Shown here in pieces: positions 10,609-19,652 of a stretch of 53,355 bases of DNA. The position numbers were made by a program, and so were the translations under genes. How positions within the stretch are numbered: the stretch's first letter is position 1; the number at the start of each line of letters is the position of its first letter. The DNA lies in the NCBI GenBank assembly GCA_030833315.1, contig JAURHM010000017.1, forward strand, positions 1 to 53,355. The letters are read 5' to 3'. The DNA comes from Burkholderiales bacterium (lineage in GTDB: Bacteria; Pseudomonadota; Gammaproteobacteria; Burkholderiales; SG8-41). The notes below the pieces were generated by a model. The model saw only the letters and a program-made list of their open reading frames with translations. It ran no database searches and had not been told where the DNA came from.

Positions 10609-11577
10609 TCAGCGGCTTTCCGCTTCCTTGAACTGGCCGTAGCCCATCAACCGCTCGAAACGCAATTCGGCGAGCTTGTCGATGGGCAGGTCGCGGAGCT
10701 GGCGCCAGCTGTCCTGCAGCGCTTTTTTCATCGACTGCATCATGGCATCGTGATCGCGATGCGCGCCGCCCAGCGGCTCGGCGACGATCTTGTCGACCAG
10801 GCCCAGCGCTTTCAGCCGGGTTGCCGTGATGCCCAGCGTTTCCGCGGCGTCCGGTGCGCGATCGGCACTTTTCCAGAGAATCGAGGCGCAGCCTTCGGGC
10901 GAAATCACCGAATACGTGGAATATTGCAGCATCAGCGTCACATCGCCAACGGCGATCGCCAGCGCGCCGCCGGACCCGCCTTCGCCGATCACGGTGCAGA
11001 CGATCGGCACCTTTAGCGCCGCCATCACGAAAAGATTGCGTCCGATGGCTTCAGACTGGCCGCGCTCTTCGGCGCCGACACCCGGATAGGCGCCGGGGGT
11101 GTCGATGAACGTAAACACCGGCACACCGAATTTTTCCGCCAGCTTCATCAGCCGCAGCGCCTTGCGGTAACCCTCGGGGCGCGGCATCCCGAAATTGCGA
11201 TAGATTTTTTCTTTGGTATCGCGGCCCTTCTGGTGACCCATCACCACCACCGTTTGCCCGCCGAAACGCGCAAGTCCGCCGACAATCGCCGGATCGTCGG
11301 CATAGGAACGGTCACCGTGAAGCTCCTCGAAATCGGTGAACAGGCTGTTGATGTAATCCAGGGTATACGGTCGCTGCGGATGACGCGCCACCTGCGAGAT
11401 TTGCCAGGACGTCAGCTTGGCATAGATGTCCTTGGTCAGCGTCTGGCTTTTTTTCTGCAGCCGGGATATTTCCTCGGAAATATCCAGTGCCGAATCGTCC
11501 TGCACAAAGCGCAGTTCTTCGATCTTGGTTTCCAGATCGGCGATCGGCTGCTCGAAATCGAGAAAGGTCGCTTTCAT
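10609..11577 (-). CDS. accA: Acetyl-CoA carboxylase carboxyltransferase subunit alpha
   Basis: Alpha subunit of the carboxyltransferase that makes malonyl-CoA for fatty acid synthesis, acting with AccD. The N-terminus [19 protein letters not shown] and the core segments [33 protein letters not shown] and [15 protein letters not shown] are diagnostic, and 322 aa is normal. The 12 nt before the ATG (ttattcctctcc) are pyrimidine-rich with no Shine-Dalgarno-like purine run. It starts 29 bp after the stop of the dienelactone-hydrolase-like gene. Confidence 0.97.
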   Translation of the reverse strand: MKATFLDFEQPIADLETKIEELRFVQDDSALDISEEISRLQKKSQTLTKDIYAKLTSWQISQVARHPQRPYTLDYINSLFTDFEELHGDRSYADDPAIVGGLARFGGQTVVVMGHQKGRDTKEKIYRNFGMPRPEGYRKALRLMKLAEKFGVPVFTFIDTPGAYPGVGAEERGQSEAIGRNLFVMAALKVPIVCTVIGEGGSGGALAIAVGDVTLMLQYSTYSVISPEGCASILWKSADRAPDAAETLGITATRLKALGLVDKIVAEPLGGAHRDHDAMMQSMKKALQDSWRQLRDLPIDKLAELRFERLMGYGQFKEAESR

Positions 11578-11606
11578 GGAGAGGAATAATACAGGATGCG
11601 CCGGAT

Positions 11607-12476
11607 TCAGGGCTTCAGATGCTGCGCGAAGAAAGCCTCGGCCCGCCGCAGCGTATCCTGCGTCGCAATGCGGTTCGGCTCATGACTTTGTTTGGTCTTG
11701 CCCGGATCGTCATAGGAATGGTGCGCGCCGTCATACCAGTAAAACTCCAGCGCGGCCCCGCGGCTGCGCATGGCATCCGCAAGGCTCCGGCAAACGGTCG
11801 GTGACACTTCGTCATCGTTCTCGGCAACGGCGAGCAGCAATGGTGCGTACGGCTTGTAGTCCGGCTCTGCAGACTGCACCCGGCACCCGGGGTAAATCGC
11901 CAGCGCTGCGCGAAAGCCGGTTGCGAGCGACGGATTCTGCAAACCCGGCGGCCGCGACCCAATTGTCGCGAGCACGGTCATGCCGCCGTTGGACCAGCCC
12001 TGCACGCCGACGCGTTCCGGCAAAACGTCAGCGCGCGTGCGCAGATAGGTCAGCGCGCCGTAGGCGTCCAGCGGCCGCACGGTCTGCTCACTGACCTCCG
12101 CCGGCCTTGAATTGTAGGAATGCTTGGCAAAGCCGTCAGCAAAACCGCGGGGACCGAAACTGTCCACATGAATCGCCACGTAACCGCGGGCTGCCCAGAA
12201 CTCACCCCACAACTTGTGGCGCAAGGTCAGTGCATCAGCGTTGTACTGGCCGCGTTTCAGCGAAGAATAGGAACCGGCGCGTCCGTGCAGCATCACCACC
12301 GCCGGATACTGCCCCGTTGCCGACGGAGCAAATACGTATCCCGTAAGCTTGGTACGACTATCGCCGCTCATGAACTGCACCGTCTCCTGCATCACAGCCG
12401 CGGAAGACGCCGCAGCGGCAACCATTGAGGTCAGCACAATCAGCGCGTGGGCGATAAATTGGAACGGTTGTTGCAC
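11607..12476 (-). CDS. Secreted dienelactone-hydrolase-family alpha/beta hydrolase
   Basis: An alpha/beta hydrolase with an export signal ([19 protein letters not shown]). With the start used here (289 aa) the nucleophile is Ser162 in GWSNGG, the acid is Asp221 or 222 in [10 protein letters not shown], and the base is His252 or 253 in [10 protein letters not shown]. The Ser, rather than the Cys of true dienelactone hydrolase, suggests an esterase or peptidase-like activity; the substrate is unknown. The start is a GTG at 12476 with GAGG 6-9 nt upstream, 7 nt after the MFS stop; a longer GTG at 12518 would overlap the MFS gene and hide the signal peptide. It probably forms an operon with the MFS permease. 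Confidence 0.8.
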   Translation of the reverse strand: MQQPFQFIAHALIVLTSMVAAAASSAAVMQETVQFMSGDSRTKLTGYVFAPSATGQYPAVVMLHGRAGSYSSLKRGQYNADALTLRHKLWGEFWAARGYVAIHVDSFGPRGFADGFAKHSYNSRPAEVSEQTVRPLDAYGALTYLRTRADVLPERVGVQGWSNGGMTVLATIGSRPPGLQNPSLATGFRAALAIYPGCRVQSAEPDYKPYAPLLLAVAENDDEVSPTVCRSLADAMRSRGAALEFYWYDGAHHSYDDPGKTKQSHEPNRIATQDTLRRAEAFFAQHLKP

Positions 12477-12483
12477 AGGATCC

Positions 12484-13656
12484 TCACTTTCCTCCGCGCC
12501 TGACGCCCTTCGCGTCACGCTGCATCAGCGCCGCGGCAACCGCCAGCAGTACCGCGTCCAGCCAGAATACGGGTACCATACCCAGCGCCGTGGACAGTGT
12601 TCCGAACACAAACGGCACCAGCACTTCAGTGCCCTTGTTGACCATCTGGCGCAAGCCCATGGCCTCCCCCGACCGCCCCTCCGGGGCCCGGTTGTAGGCG
12701 AGCATCATCGACAGCGGACTGCCGCAACCCAGACCCACGCCCATCACAAAGGAAATTACAAACAGCGCAGCAAAGCCGGTGACAAAGGGGAACGCCAGAC
12801 AGACCACCGTTGCCAGCAGCAACGATCCCGCCAATACGCGTTCCTCGCTGAAACGTTTCACCAGATGCGGCATCAGCGAGCGCACGATCAGCAGAGCAAA
12901 GCCAAAAGCGCCGAGGATCATGCCGATTTCGGAGGCACTCAGTCCGATGCGGTGACCGTAAATCGGCAGCAGCAGATTGTACAGCTCAAGACCGGTTTCG
13001 ATGATGCCCGCAGTGATCAGCGCGCGGCGCAGCGGCGGATTACGAAGCAGATCTCCTACGCGATGTTTCGCCTTCTCTTCCTTGTCCAGCTTGGTGTGCG
13101 TGGTTTTAGGCAACCACCCAGCCCACAATCCCAGCAATAAAACCGGTATTACCGGCATTGCCGCGAGAACCGCGAAAGTCGAGCGATGACCGATCGCATC
13201 GATCAGAAATCCGGTAGAAGTCGGGCCAAGCAGCGCCGTCATGCCGATACCCAGACTGAACCAGCTGTAATTGCGCGTGCGGTCCATGCCTTCAGCCATG
13301 GCGCCAATCAGGTGCTGCACCGAAACCGTATAAAAAATGTAGCAGCAGCCGATCAATGCCGCAGCGATATACAGGACCTCCAGCCGCTGCCAGATAAAAG
13401 GCAACGCCAGACCCGCGAACAATCCGATGGAACCGAGCAACATGGGTTTGCGGAAACCGATGCGGTCGGAAACCTTACCTGCATAAACCGATAGCAGCAG
13501 CGGAAAAAGCGCGTAAGTCGAAAAAATCATGCCGACGAAAAATTCGTTGGCCCCGAGTTCCAGCGCCGACAGCGACATCAGCACCTTGCTTCCCTTGTAG
13601 GCTGTGTGCGTGAGCACACTGAGAAGAACAACGCGGAATATGGACGGGATATTCAT
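12484..13656 (-). CDS. Major facilitator superfamily permease
   Basis: A 390-aa polytopic protein with about 12 hydrophobic helices. The MFS loop 2-3 signature is visible as AGKVSDRIGFRKPML, and a related segment after the central loop is FGFALLIVRSLMPHLVKRF. No substrate-specific motif is recognisable. It is first in a minus-strand pair with the secreted hydrolase at 11607-12476 (7-bp gap), and is divergent from the dehydrogenase at 13799. Confidence 0.85.
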   Translation of the reverse strand: MNIPSIFRVVLLSVLTHTAYKGSKVLMSLSALELGANEFFVGMIFSTYALFPLLLSVYAGKVSDRIGFRKPMLLGSIGLFAGLALPFIWQRLEVLYIAAALIGCCYIFYTVSVQHLIGAMAEGMDRTRNYSWFSLGIGMTALLGPTSTGFLIDAIGHRSTFAVLAAMPVIPVLLLGLWAGWLPKTTHTKLDKEEKAKHRVGDLLRNPPLRRALITAGIIETGLELYNLLLPIYGHRIGLSASEIGMILGAFGFALLIVRSLMPHLVKRFSEERVLAGSLLLATVVCLAFPFVTGFAALFVISFVMGVGLGCGSPLSMMLAYNRAPEGRSGEAMGLRQMVNKGTEVLVPFVFGTLSTALGMVPVFWLDAVLLAVAAALMQRDAKGVRRGGK

Positions 13657-13730
13657 GTCAGTGTCGTACGGACGCGCGCTGCAGGCGCCCGGCGCTGTCG
13701 ATCAAAAACCGCGTCACAAATAGAATTTTC

Positions 13731-13760
13731 TTGTTGGAGGAAAGCAGAGGCGTGTATTTT
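13731..13760 (+). promoter_or_regulatory. Candidate sigma70 promoter for the gene at 13799
   Basis: TTGTTG at 13731-13736 and TATTTT at 13755-13760 are spaced 18 bp in the 142-bp divergent gap between the MFS and dehydrogenase genes. A start about 7 nt downstream would give a leader of about 30 nt. This is pattern matching only. Confidence 0.3.
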
Positions 13761-13798
13761 AGCGCATCATCACCACACACCCACCGGAGTCCCAGAGC

Positions 13799-14671
13799 AT
13801 GAAACTGCAGAACATCGGCATCGTCAGTCCCGGAGACATGGGTCAAGCTGTCGCCCAAACCCTCAAAATCAGCGGGTTCACCGTTCATGCCGCGCTCGAG
13901 GGCCGCAGTGCCCGAACCCGTGCACTGGCCGCTGAAGCCGGACTCATTGACTGCGGCACGATGGAAAACCTCGTCAAGACCTGCGATGTTCTGTTGTCGA
14001 TACTCAACCCTGCCGCTGCAGTGGACAATGCACGCGCCGCAGCCGCAGCCATGAAAACCACCGGCAAACGCTGCCTGTTCGTCGACTGTAACGCCGTCGC
14101 GCCAGGCACCGCACAGGAAATTGACACGATCATCCGCGAAGCCGGCGGTGAATGCGTCGATGCCGGAATCATCGGCCCGCCGCCGCGGGGCAAGGCCAGC
14201 ATGCGCATGTATGTTTCAGGTCCCAAAGCGGCACTGTTATCGCCGCTGAACGGCGGCGGCATCCATGTGCGGATTATGAGCGAACGCATCGGAGATGCCT
14301 CTGCGATCAAAATGTGTTACGCCTCCTACACCAAAGGAGCGGTTGCGCTAGGCGTTGAAATGCTGATGGCCGCGCGACGCATGGGGGTCGATGAAGCGCT
14401 CAACAAGGAACTACAGGAAAGCGCAGCTGAGAACCGGCAATGGATCCTCAGCCGGTGCACGAGCATGCCGCCCAAGGCTTACCGCTGGGTGCCGGAAATG
14501 CTGGAAATCGCAAAAACTTTCGAGGATGCTGGAATGACGCCGCGCATCCTCCTCGGTGCAGCGGACATGTACGAAATGATCGCGCAAACGCCACTGGGAA
14601 AGGAATCGCCGGAAGAGGCCCGCAAGATCGGGCGCGACGGGCAGGCCATCATCAACAATCTGGCAGACTGA
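13799..14671 (+). CDS. NAD(P)-dependent 6PGDH/3-hydroxyisobutyrate-dehydrogenase-like protein (DUF1932)
   Basis: A 290-aa beta-hydroxyacid-dehydrogenase-fold protein. The N-terminal Rossmann motif is GIVSPGDMGQAVAQ, followed by a 6PGDH-type NAD-binding domain (SILNPAAAVDNARAAA) and the substrate-loop segment DAGIIGPPPRGK. The helical C-terminal domain matches the DUF1932 type (KMCYASYTKGAVALGVEML, with Lys of the catalytic region). The substrate is unknown; relatives occur in aromatic and branched-acid catabolism. The upstream GGAG is 10 nt from the ATG. It stands alone, divergent from the MFS gene. Confidence 0.82.
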   Translation: MKLQNIGIVSPGDMGQAVAQTLKISGFTVHAALEGRSARTRALAAEAGLIDCGTMENLVKTCDVLLSILNPAAAVDNARAAAAAMKTTGKRCLFVDCNAVAPGTAQEIDTIIREAGGECVDAGIIGPPPRGKASMRMYVSGPKAALLSPLNGGGIHVRIMSERIGDASAIKMCYASYTKGAVALGVEMLMAARRMGVDEALNKELQESAAENRQWILSRCTSMPPKAYRWVPEMLEIAKTFEDAGMTPRILLGAADMYEMIAQTPLGKESPEEARKIGRDGQAIINNLAD

Positions 14672-14715
14672 ACCGCTATACACGATAGACCGAGCGCTGG
14701 TCGCGCCGAAAGACA

Positions 14716-15588
14716 TCACTGGCCGGCCTCCGGGGGCACTGCTGCACCTGGACGGATCTCTCCATTGTCTTCGAGGGGCATTTCGTAGCGCATCAGATGG
14801 TTTTCCTCACCGTTTTCCCGCGAGATGAAGGTCCCGTTGATGCTGTGATCGACCAGGTAAAACTGGGGGCGCTCAAAACGGATGGCGGCATGACGACGCG
14901 ACACCACCGTGTCGGTAACCACCAGCTCACAGGAAGCTTCGAGTCAGATAGTCAATATCGGATGCCAATCATCCAGACGGGCTTCCTTGCCGGCCAGTGT
15001 CAGCACCAGACTGTCTGCATCTTCGGGAATCATTCGATGAATATGCGGATTTATCAGGGTGCTGTTAACCAGATCGTCTCGCCACTGCACTTCACCAAGA
15101 GCTGTTTTTGCCAGCGTCGTTTTCATAATAGCGTCAAAACACGGCCAGGTCGCCTCGCGATACCCCTCATTCAGCTGCTGCAGTGTTGATTCTGAAATCA
15201 GTATCTGGTCGGGATTTGCGGCATCGGCAAGATAAGCTGCCACATTGGCCGTATCTCCGTAGACATCGTCACCCCCTGTAACCACGGGAGCGGCATGCAA
15301 TCCGATGCGAACTTTCATGTCGCGCCCGCCCAGATACAGCGCCGTGATGGCCCGCTTCATATCGACTGCAGCATCGACTGCGCTGTCGGCATCGGGAAAC
15401 AGGAACATCACGGCATCGCCAAGGGTTTTAACCAGACAACCATGATGTCGGGGCAACACCTCCTTCATTGCAGCAGGACAGGTATTGACGATTTCCAGTG
15501 CGTCAATATCACCATGAATACGGTAAAAGGCAGTGCTCTCAACGATTTCAGCGAACAAACCGCGAGATCGTCAATATGGCTCGGACAT
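14716..15588 (-). pseudogene. Decayed class III adenylate cyclase - FHA domain gene
   Basis: The frame encodes a class III nucleotide cyclase domain (LFAEIVESTAFYRIHGD, KTLGDAVMFLFPD, RIGLHAAPVVTGGDDVYG, VAAYLADAANPDQILIS) followed by an FHA domain (SRRHAAIRF, SINGTFI). The two halves are in one frame but split by TGA at 14944-14946, exactly where FHA domains carry their conserved Gly-Arg: LTI-stop-LEASCELVV instead of an expected LTIGREASCELVV. At the 5' end, ATG at 15588 reads MSEPY then TGA (15571-15573). Removing one T there and adding one T at the GTTTG near 15560 would restore MSEPYDDLAVLFAEIVEST. A TTG at 15558 could still start a 204-aa cyclase-only product. It is either a pseudogene or a site of sequence errors. 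Confidence 0.78.
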
Positions 15589-15797
15589 ACCCGAGCGTTA
15601 CCGACAACAGGGAGCCGTCATTCACAGCGGCGGCGCGCGGCGGGTATTGGCGATGGAACAGTAAACACAAAATTAATTCCTTGAAAATACTTCATTACTT
15701 TACGCAATAAAGCAATACGAAGGCAAAACCCGGGTGCGTCGACAAACCACCGGCAAAGCCTCACAATCACTGGGAAATACCATCGAAGGAAACCGCC

Positions 15798-16646
15798 TTG
15801 AGCACTGCAACCAATACCAAGAACATGGCACTGTTCTGCGACTTCGAAAATGTCGCACTGGGCGTGCGTGAGGCGAAGTTTTCCGAATTCGACATCAAAA
15901 AAGTGCTCGAACGCCTGTTGCTGAAAGGCGATATCGTCGTCAAAAAAGCCTACTGCGACTGGGAACGCTACAAGGATTTCAAGAAACCCATGCACGAAGC
16001 AGCTTTTGAGCTTATCGAGATTCCCCATGTTCGCATGTCCGGAAAAAACTCCGCAGACATCCGTATGGTCGTCGACGCACTGGACCTTTGCTACACCAAG
16101 TCCCATGTCGACACCTTCGTCATCATCAGCGGCGATTCCGATTTCTCGCCTCTGGTATCAAAACTCCGCGAGAACAACAAGGTGGTGATCGGCGTCGGCG
16201 TCAAAAAATCATCCTCTGACCTGCTGATCAACAATTGCGACGAATTCATTTTTTACGACGATCTCGCACGCGAAAAAGCCAAAAAGCAGCAACAGAAAAA
16301 CCGGAAAAAACCGGCTGCTGCGGCAGCAAAAGCCGGCACCGCTGCGGAAAACACGGAAAAAGATAACAGCGACAAGGATGGCGGCGACAAAAAAGCTGAT
16401 GCACTCGATCTGGTCATGGAAACCATCGAGGCACTTTTCACCGAGCGCGGCGCCGAAGAAAAAATATGGGGATCAATGGTCAAGCAGGCGCTCAAGCGCC
16501 GCCAGCCCGGATTCAACGAAAGTTATTACGGCTTCAAGTCTTTCGGCAAGCTGCTGGATGAAGCCCATGCCCGTAAGCTGCTGGTACTCGAGCCGGACGA
16601 AAAATCCGGCGGCGTTATCATCAAGAGTTACAACCCCGATTACTGA
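15798..16646 (+). CDS. NYN (PIN-like) nuclease domain protein with C-terminal OST-HTH/LOTUS domain
   Basis: A 282-aa protein with two domains. The N-terminal NYN domain has the acidic residues of PIN-like RNases: Asp15 in CDFENV, Asp87 and Asp93 in NSADIRMVVDALD, and Asp113/115 in ISGDSDFSPLV. A charged Ala/Lys-rich linker spans about residues 157-200. The C-terminal part, about 201-282 (DALDLVMETIEALF to FGKLLDEA), fits an OST-HTH/LOTUS RNA-binding domain. It is probably a cytoplasmic RNA-processing nuclease of the LabA/YacP-like group; the target is unknown. The start is a TTG at 15798 with GAAGGA about 8 nt upstream; the first ATG (15825) has no ribosome site. Confidence 0.88.
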   Translation: MSTATNTKNMALFCDFENVALGVREAKFSEFDIKKVLERLLLKGDIVVKKAYCDWERYKDFKKPMHEAAFELIEIPHVRMSGKNSADIRMVVDALDLCYTKSHVDTFVIISGDSDFSPLVSKLRENNKVVIGVGVKKSSSDLLINNCDEFIFYDDLAREKAKKQQQKNRKKPAAAAAKAGTAAENTEKDNSDKDGGDKKADALDLVMETIEALFTERGAEEKIWGSMVKQALKRRQPGFNESYYGFKSFGKLLDEAHARKLLVLEPDEKSGGVIIKSYNPDY

Positions 16647-16696
16647 ACCAAGCCGCAAAGCGGCTGTCTGATCTCCGACAAGGAGATTCCAAACTC

Positions 16697-16978
16697 ATGG
16701 ATCAATCCCAGGGCCCGCAGATCCGCTTCGCCGCCCGCCCGCAGGCCGGCCTAATCGAACGCATTGTCTTTTTTGTGCTCGGCCTGGTCGTGCTTGTCGC
16801 CGCATTCTTTTTTATCGGCATCGCACTGATCGCCGGCGCCATCCTCGCCGTCGTTATCCTGCTGCGTTTCTGGTGGTTCAAGCGCAAATTGCGCCGGACC
16901 AATGAAGAAAGCTATGTCGAAGGCGAATACCGCGTGGTTGAAACCGTAATTACCGATCAGCGCCGATCCGGCGAATAA
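16697..16978 (+). CDS. Small inner-membrane protein of unknown function
   Basis: A 93-aa protein with two adjoining hydrophobic helices at about residues 20-42 and 43-58, a basic stop-transfer segment (FKRKLRRTN) and an acidic/polar tail. AAGGAG lies 12-17 nt before the ATG. It follows the NYN gene by 50 bp on the same strand and may be cotranscribed. I do not recognise the family. Confidence 0.7.
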   Translation: MDQSQGPQIRFAARPQAGLIERIVFFVLGLVVLVAAFFFIGIALIAGAILAVVILLRFWWFKRKLRRTNEESYVEGEYRVVETVITDQRRSGE

Positions 16979-16989
16979 CCGCCTGCTGC

Positions 16990-17898
16990 TCAGCAGTGCA
17001 AGCGGTCGAGGTCCTGATCCAGCATGGATACCGGATCCTCCAGCGGCTCGAGATGCGTGATGACATTGACCCGCGGTACCGCCTTGCGGATATCCCTCTC
17101 GATACGCTCCGCCCAGTCATGCGCCTCCTTGACTGCCCATTGCCCCGGCACCAGCACGTGCACCGATACAAACGCACGACTTCCGGCCTGGCGTGTGCGC
17201 AGCGCGTGAAAATCGAGTCCCTGCTCGCGGTAGCTGTTGAGCACAGCCTCAATGGCTGCGATTTTTTCCGGCGGCAGCGAGATATCCATCAGGCCCTCTG
17301 CCGAGCGGTGCATCAGCTGCCAGCCAGTCCAGACAATATTCAAGGCAACAAAGATCGCAATCACCGGGTCGAGCCACAACCAGCCGGTTACCCAAACCAA
17401 TCCCACACCAACCAGCACGCCACCTGAAGTCCAGACATCCGTTATCAAATGATGCGCATCGGCCTCCAGAACAATCGAATGCTGTTCGCGCCCGACTTTC
17501 AGCAGTATCCGCGCCACCAACAGATTAACGACCGATGCAGCTACGGAAACCGCCAGGCCGATGCCCACGGATTCCAGAGGCTGGGGATGTGACAAACGGT
17601 CAACAGCCGCCCAAATGATGCTCAGCGCAGCAAATACAATCAGTAAGCCCTCGAATGCGCTCGAAAAATACTCCGCCTTGCTGTGACCGAACGCATGCCG
17701 GTCGTCTGCAGGGCTTGCGGCCAAGGTCAGAATCCACAGCGCCATCATCGCCGCCGCCAGATTAACGAAGGATTCGATGGCATCTGACAACAATCCGACC
17801 GAACCCGTCATCCACGAGGCAGTGCCCTTGAGAAGAATCGTCGCGATCGCCGCCGCAATCGACAGCCAGGCATATCGTGTCAGCGAGGGATGTTCCAT
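16990..17898 (-). CDS. Cation diffusion facilitator family metal exporter
   Basis: A 302-aa CDF antiporter that should export divalent metal (Zn, Fe, Mn or Co) from the cytoplasm. It has six predicted helices, then a C-terminal cytoplasmic dimerisation domain (from about residue 205; [20 protein letters not shown]). Site-A residues are Asp39 in LLSDAIESF and the HxxxD of DAHHLITDV. The residue matching the second Asp of FieF helix II is Ser (DAIES), so the metal preference may differ from Fie[12 protein letters not shown] matches the family loop. It lies 53 bp downstream of the thioesterase gene. Confidence 0.9.
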   Translation of the reverse strand: MEHPSLTRYAWLSIAAAIATILLKGTASWMTGSVGLLSDAIESFVNLAAAMMALWILTLAASPADDRHAFGHSKAEYFSSAFEGLLIVFAALSIIWAAVDRLSHPQPLESVGIGLAVSVAASVVNLLVARILLKVGREQHSIVLEADAHHLITDVWTSGGVLVGVGLVWVTGWLWLDPVIAIFVALNIVWTGWQLMHRSAEGLMDISLPPEKIAAIEAVLNSYREQGLDFHALRTRQAGSRAFVSVHVLVPGQWAVKEAHDWAERIERDIRKAVPRVNVITHLEPLEDPVSMLDQDLDRLHC

Positions 17899-17951
17899 GC
17901 CGGTATCAACCCGTCATTCGCGATTAATATTTAAATATATGATTATATTAA
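17899..17951 (-). promoter_or_regulatory. AT-rich gap with a TATAAT box upstream of the CDF gene
   Basis: About 30 bp here are almost pure A/T (17922-17952), in contrast to the GC-rich flanks. On the minus strand TATAAT is at 17942-17947, about 43 nt from the CDF start, and the stretch contains the palindrome atatttaaatat. No good -35 is visible, so the promoter call is weak; the composition change is clear. Confidence 0.3.
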
Positions 17952-18386
17952 CTATTTTTTGAGATCGGCCGCAGCAGCCTTGGCCTGGGTGCGCACATCG
18001 AAACGCTCGACATTGACGATGATGCGCTCATGGACACCCTCGCCGATTCGCTCAACCGAATCCTCAGCCCAGACCCGAAAGATCAACTTGCGGCCCTCAA
18101 CCCTGATCACTTCGGCATGCGCATGAACGCGCATACCAACCGGCGTCGCCGCGGTATGACTGACATCGAGCCGCGTACCCACGGTCTGATGCCCCTCCGG
18201 CAGCAAACCCTCGACTGCATTCAGCGCGGATTCTTCCAGCAGCATCACCAGAACCGGTGTCGCCAGGACCTTGATGCGGCCACTGCCGACATGCGGTGCG
18301 GTATCGCGCGTACCGACCATGATTTCCGTGGAGCCGGTCAGACCGGTGCGGATCGAATCGAGATTGAGACTCATGAGTACTTTCAT
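17952..18386 (-). CDS. FlK-like hot-dog thioesterase
   Basis: A 144-aa single hot-dog protein resembling fluoroacetyl-CoA thioesterase. The FlK catalytic set appears conserved with the right spacing: Thr and Glu eight residues apart in ATPVLVMLLEES, and His in VSHTAATP. RVEGRKLIFRVWAEDSVE and GVHERIIV are also family-like. It hydrolyses an acyl-CoA whose identity cannot be read from sequence. The ATG at 18386, or at 18374 (MSLNLDSIRTG), fits the family better than the longer frame starting at 18464, which would overlap the divergent gene at 18463. No strong Shine-Dalgarno is present. Confidence 0.82.
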   Translation of the reverse strand: MKVLMSLNLDSIRTGLTGSTEIMVGTRDTAPHVGSGRIKVLATPVLVMLLEESALNAVEGLLPEGHQTVGTRLDVSHTAATPVGMRVHAHAEVIRVEGRKLIFRVWAEDSVERIGEGVHERIIVNVERFDVRTQAKAAAADLKK

Positions 18387-18462
18387 TGCGAATGGCAATG
18401 ATGCGATGTTACATTGAAATACCACTGTCTGATTCATCAATGCCTTGGAGGAGAACGCACTC

Positions 18463-19572
18463 ATGCGTCTGGGCTATTTCACGATGCCGCTGCACCCGGC
18501 CCACCGGCCACCCGCCATCACGCTGCAGGAAGACCGCGAAGCCATCATCCTCGCCGACCGCCTCGGTTTTTACGATGCTTTTGTCGGCGAGCACCTTACG
18601 GAGCCCTCGGAAAACGTCACCAACAGCTTCATTTTCCTGGCAACGCTGATCCACCACACCCGGAACATCAAACTGGCGACCGGAACCTCCAACCTCTCGC
18701 ACTCGCATCCGACGCTGATCGCCGCGCACGCCGCGATGTTCGATCACCTGGCACAGGGCCGCTTTATTTTCGGTGTCAGTCCCGGCGCACTGCCTTCAGA
18801 CGCCGAAGCACTGGGGATGCTGGGTGAAGACCGTAACAAACTCTTTGCCGAAGCCATTGATGTCATCCTGGCGATCTGGGAGCGCGATGCCCCCTACGAC
18901 ATCGACTTTCCCGGAAACCGCTTCAAAGTCAGCACCGCTCAAACTCAGAATCCCGAGATCGGTCGCGGCGGCATGTACAAACCCTGGCAGCAGCCCCGTC
19001 CCGAAATTGTCGGCACCGTAGTGGCGCCCGGGTCCAAAGGCGTCATCGCGATGGGCGAGCGGGATTTCCATCCGCTGTCGGCCAATTTCCTGCTGTCGCA
19101 ATACCTTGCTTCGCACTGGACCAATTACGCCGAGGGCAAAAAACGTGTAGGCAAGACCGCCGACCCCGCCGACTGGCGAATCGCCCGCACCATTTTTGTC
19201 GCCGATGATGAGCACACCGCAGAGCGTTACGCACTGCAGGACAGCGCAAGCCCGTACCGTCATTACTGGGAACTGCTGCTGAAAAAGATGCTGATCTCGA
19301 AACGTCACGCGATCTTCAAGACCCACCCCGAGCAGGACGATCGTGAACTGACCACCGACTATATGGTTGACCAGTTGGTGCTCTGCGGCACACCGAACCG
19401 GGTTGCCGAGGAAATCCTTGCGCTGCGCGAAGAAGCAGGGGATTTTGGCGAAATCCTCTACGCCGGCATGGACTGGGTGGATCCGTCGCTGGCGAAACGG
19501 TCAATGGAATTGATGGCGGAAAAAGTGATGCCGCAGGTCAATCGCGCCATCGGCAACAAGAAGGCGACTTAA
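18463..19572 (+). CDS. Luciferase-like (LLM) flavin-dependent monooxygenase
   Basis: A 369-aa bacterial-luciferase-fold enzyme that uses reduced flavin and O2 on an unknown substrate. Family features are MRLGYFTMPLHPAHRPP at the N-terminus, GFYDAFVGEHLTEPSEN, the barrel strand IKLATGTSNLSHSHP, and the flavin-site segment DHLAQGRFIFGVSPGALP. The ATG at 18463 is preferred over one at 18445 because GGAGGAG lies 10 nt upstream of it. It is divergent from the thioesterase with 76 bp between the starts. Confidence 0.88.
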   Translation: MRLGYFTMPLHPAHRPPAITLQEDREAIILADRLGFYDAFVGEHLTEPSENVTNSFIFLATLIHHTRNIKLATGTSNLSHSHPTLIAAHAAMFDHLAQGRFIFGVSPGALPSDAEALGMLGEDRNKLFAEAIDVILAIWERDAPYDIDFPGNRFKVSTAQTQNPEIGRGGMYKPWQQPRPEIVGTVVAPGSKGVIAMGERDFHPLSANFLLSQYLASHWTNYAEGKKRVGKTADPADWRIARTIFVADDEHTAERYALQDSASPYRHYWELLLKKMLISKRHAIFKTHPEQDDRELTTDYMVDQLVLCGTPNRVAEEILALREEAGDFGEILYAGMDWVDPSLAKRSMELMAEKVMPQVNRAIGNKKAT

Positions 19573-19652
19573 TCGCCGGGTTTGCCGGCAGGCGCCTTGC
19601 CTTACCAGTAACCGACCTCCCGCCTGTAACAGGGCGGCGAGGAAAATCCTGC

